From JBCBAP01 sp038532435 (GTDB lineage Bacteria; Pseudomonadota; Alphaproteobacteria; Rhodobacterales; Rhodobacteraceae), in NCBI GenBank assembly GCA_038532435.1, contig JBCBAP010000107.1, forward strand, positions 1 through 7,762: a DNA stretch of 7,762 nt, in the 5' to 3' direction. The translations under genes were made by a program, and so were the position numbers. The notes below the pieces were generated by a model. That model made no database searches. It was given only the letters and a program-made list of their open reading frames with translations, and was not told where the DNA came from. This document shows positions 7,344-7,762 of the stretch, piece after piece. Each line of letters begins with the position of its first letter. Position 1 is the stretch's first letter.

Positions 7344-7633
7344 ATGATCTCTTTCGGAGGTGCGCAGTTTTCAAAATCAGGAATCCTGCACGCGACGTTT
7401 TTTTCCTGCGCTACTGGGTGTCCCATCGTGAGCTGGAGGAGATCCTGGCGGAGCGTGGCGTCACGCTCGGCCACGCGACCCTGAACCGCTGGATGGTTGA
7501 GAATGGACCGCTGGTAGCGAAAACCGCTCTCAAGCGGCTTGCGTCAACATCGTGCTCATGGCGGCTGGAAGAGACTTAACTCAAGATCAAAGGTGTCTGG
7601 CACTATCTTTGTCGGGTCGTGGACAAGTTCGGG
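7344..7633 (+). pseudogene. IS6-family transposase, frameshifted and truncated
   Basis: The frame opens at ATG 7344 with MISFGGAQFSKSGILHATFF, which resembles the start of IS6-type transposases. At the T7 run 7398-7404 the homology moves to the -1 frame and continues with LRYWVSHRELEEILAERG, then GHATLNRWMVENGPLVA. This is the family's helix-turn-helix region, normally of the type RDLEEIMAERG...HATLNRWV. It then reads SWRLEET, a TAA stop at 7577-7579 where relatives have tyrosine, and LKIKGVWHYLCRVVDKFG. The family motif WRMDETY supplies the first catalytic aspartate, which is glutamate here; the second aspartate (in VVDKFG) is kept. After about 7633 no frame matches, so the last third with the catalytic glutamate is missing. 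One frameshift, one stop, one active-site change and a truncation together make this a dead gene. The match is from memory of the family, not from a database search. Confidence 0.75.
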
Positions 7634-7762
7634 TCGTGGTGCATCGCGCTCGCAAGGCGTATCTCGCCTCGATTGATCGTTTTAGCCTGCCCGAACGACG
7701 ACCGGTTTCGCCCCTCGGATCGCCTTGTTCGCCACCGCCACTGCGATCTTCGCTTCGGCCTT
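7634..7762. other. Unidentified DNA after the IS remnant
   Basis: No transposase homology continues here in any frame I could read. On the minus strand a frame is open from the window edge (7762) to a TAA at 7684-7682. It gives only 26 residues, including KIAVAVANKAIRGAKPVVV, so it could be the C-terminus of a gene that starts outside the window. It is too short to identify and may be chance. A small inverted repeat AGGCG/CGCCT lies at about 7655-7669. Confidence 0.3.

Larger units (their letters stand above)
7277..7633 (+). mobile_element. Truncated IS6-family insertion sequence remnant
   Basis: The left end is the terminal repeat at 7277-7291. A broken IS6-type transposase frame starts 53 nt after that repeat and stays recognisable to about 7633. 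IS6-family elements (IS26, IS6100, IS240 and relatives) are normally about 700-900 bp with one transposase gene and short end repeats. Here only the left part, less than half, can be recognised. No reverse complement of the end repeat (TTTGCGACAGAACCC) occurs before the window ends. The element is therefore a non-autonomous relic that borders the T6SS operon. Whether the break at about 7633 is a deletion or a later insertion cannot be told from this window. Confidence 0.75.

Noticed and set aside
1..7762. CRISPR array, tRNA or rRNA genes
   Set aside because: No regularly spaced repeats and no tRNA- or rRNA-like sequence were seen on either strand.

Overview
The window is most of the structural half of a type VI secretion system (T6SS) operon, all on the + strand. 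In order: the last 21 codons of tssC (large sheath subunit), hcp/tssD (tube), tssE (gp25-like baseplate wedge), tssF and tssG (baseplate wedge), and tssH/clpV (sheath-recycling AAA+ ATPase). High GC content, strong G/C third-position bias and the gene order (tssC-hcp-tssE-tssF-tssG-clpV, the 'imp'-type order known from rhizobia and rhodobacters) suggest an alphaproteobacterium. This is an inference; no marker gene in the window fixes the taxon.

Layout: 1-66 tssC 3' end; 67-118 short spacer with a Shine-Dalgarno site; 119-616 hcp; 617-736 spacer with a strong GC-rich hairpin (648-675); 737-1321 tssE; 1318-3246 tssF, overlapping tssE by GTGA; 3243-4226 tssG, overlapping tssF by GTGA if it starts at the GTG; 4240-6975 clpV after a 13-bp spacer. 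From 6976 to 7276 no gene can be supported. At 7277 a terminal repeat of the IS6 (IS26/IS6100) type begins a decayed insertion sequence. Its transposase has a -1 frameshift in a T7 run, a stop codon inside the first catalytic-motif region, a D-to-E change at the first catalytic position, and is cut short near 7633. The last ~130 bp are unidentified.

How the genes work together: TssE, TssF and TssG form baseplate wedges. The baseplate templates stacking of Hcp hexamers into the inner tube while TssB/TssC polymerise around it as the contractile sheath. Contraction fires the tube with its VgrG/PAAR tip, and ClpV then disassembles the contracted TssB/TssC sheath for reuse. The spike genes (vgrG, PAAR), effectors and membrane-complex genes (tssJ, tssL, tssM) are not in this window. 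The 3' edge of the cluster here is marked by intergenic DNA and the IS remnant.

I do not see an undescribed system. The points most worth a second look are the hcp-tssE hairpin, the acidic proline-rich insert in the ClpV linker, the two competing tssG starts, and the frameshifted IS6 remnant at the end of the operon.
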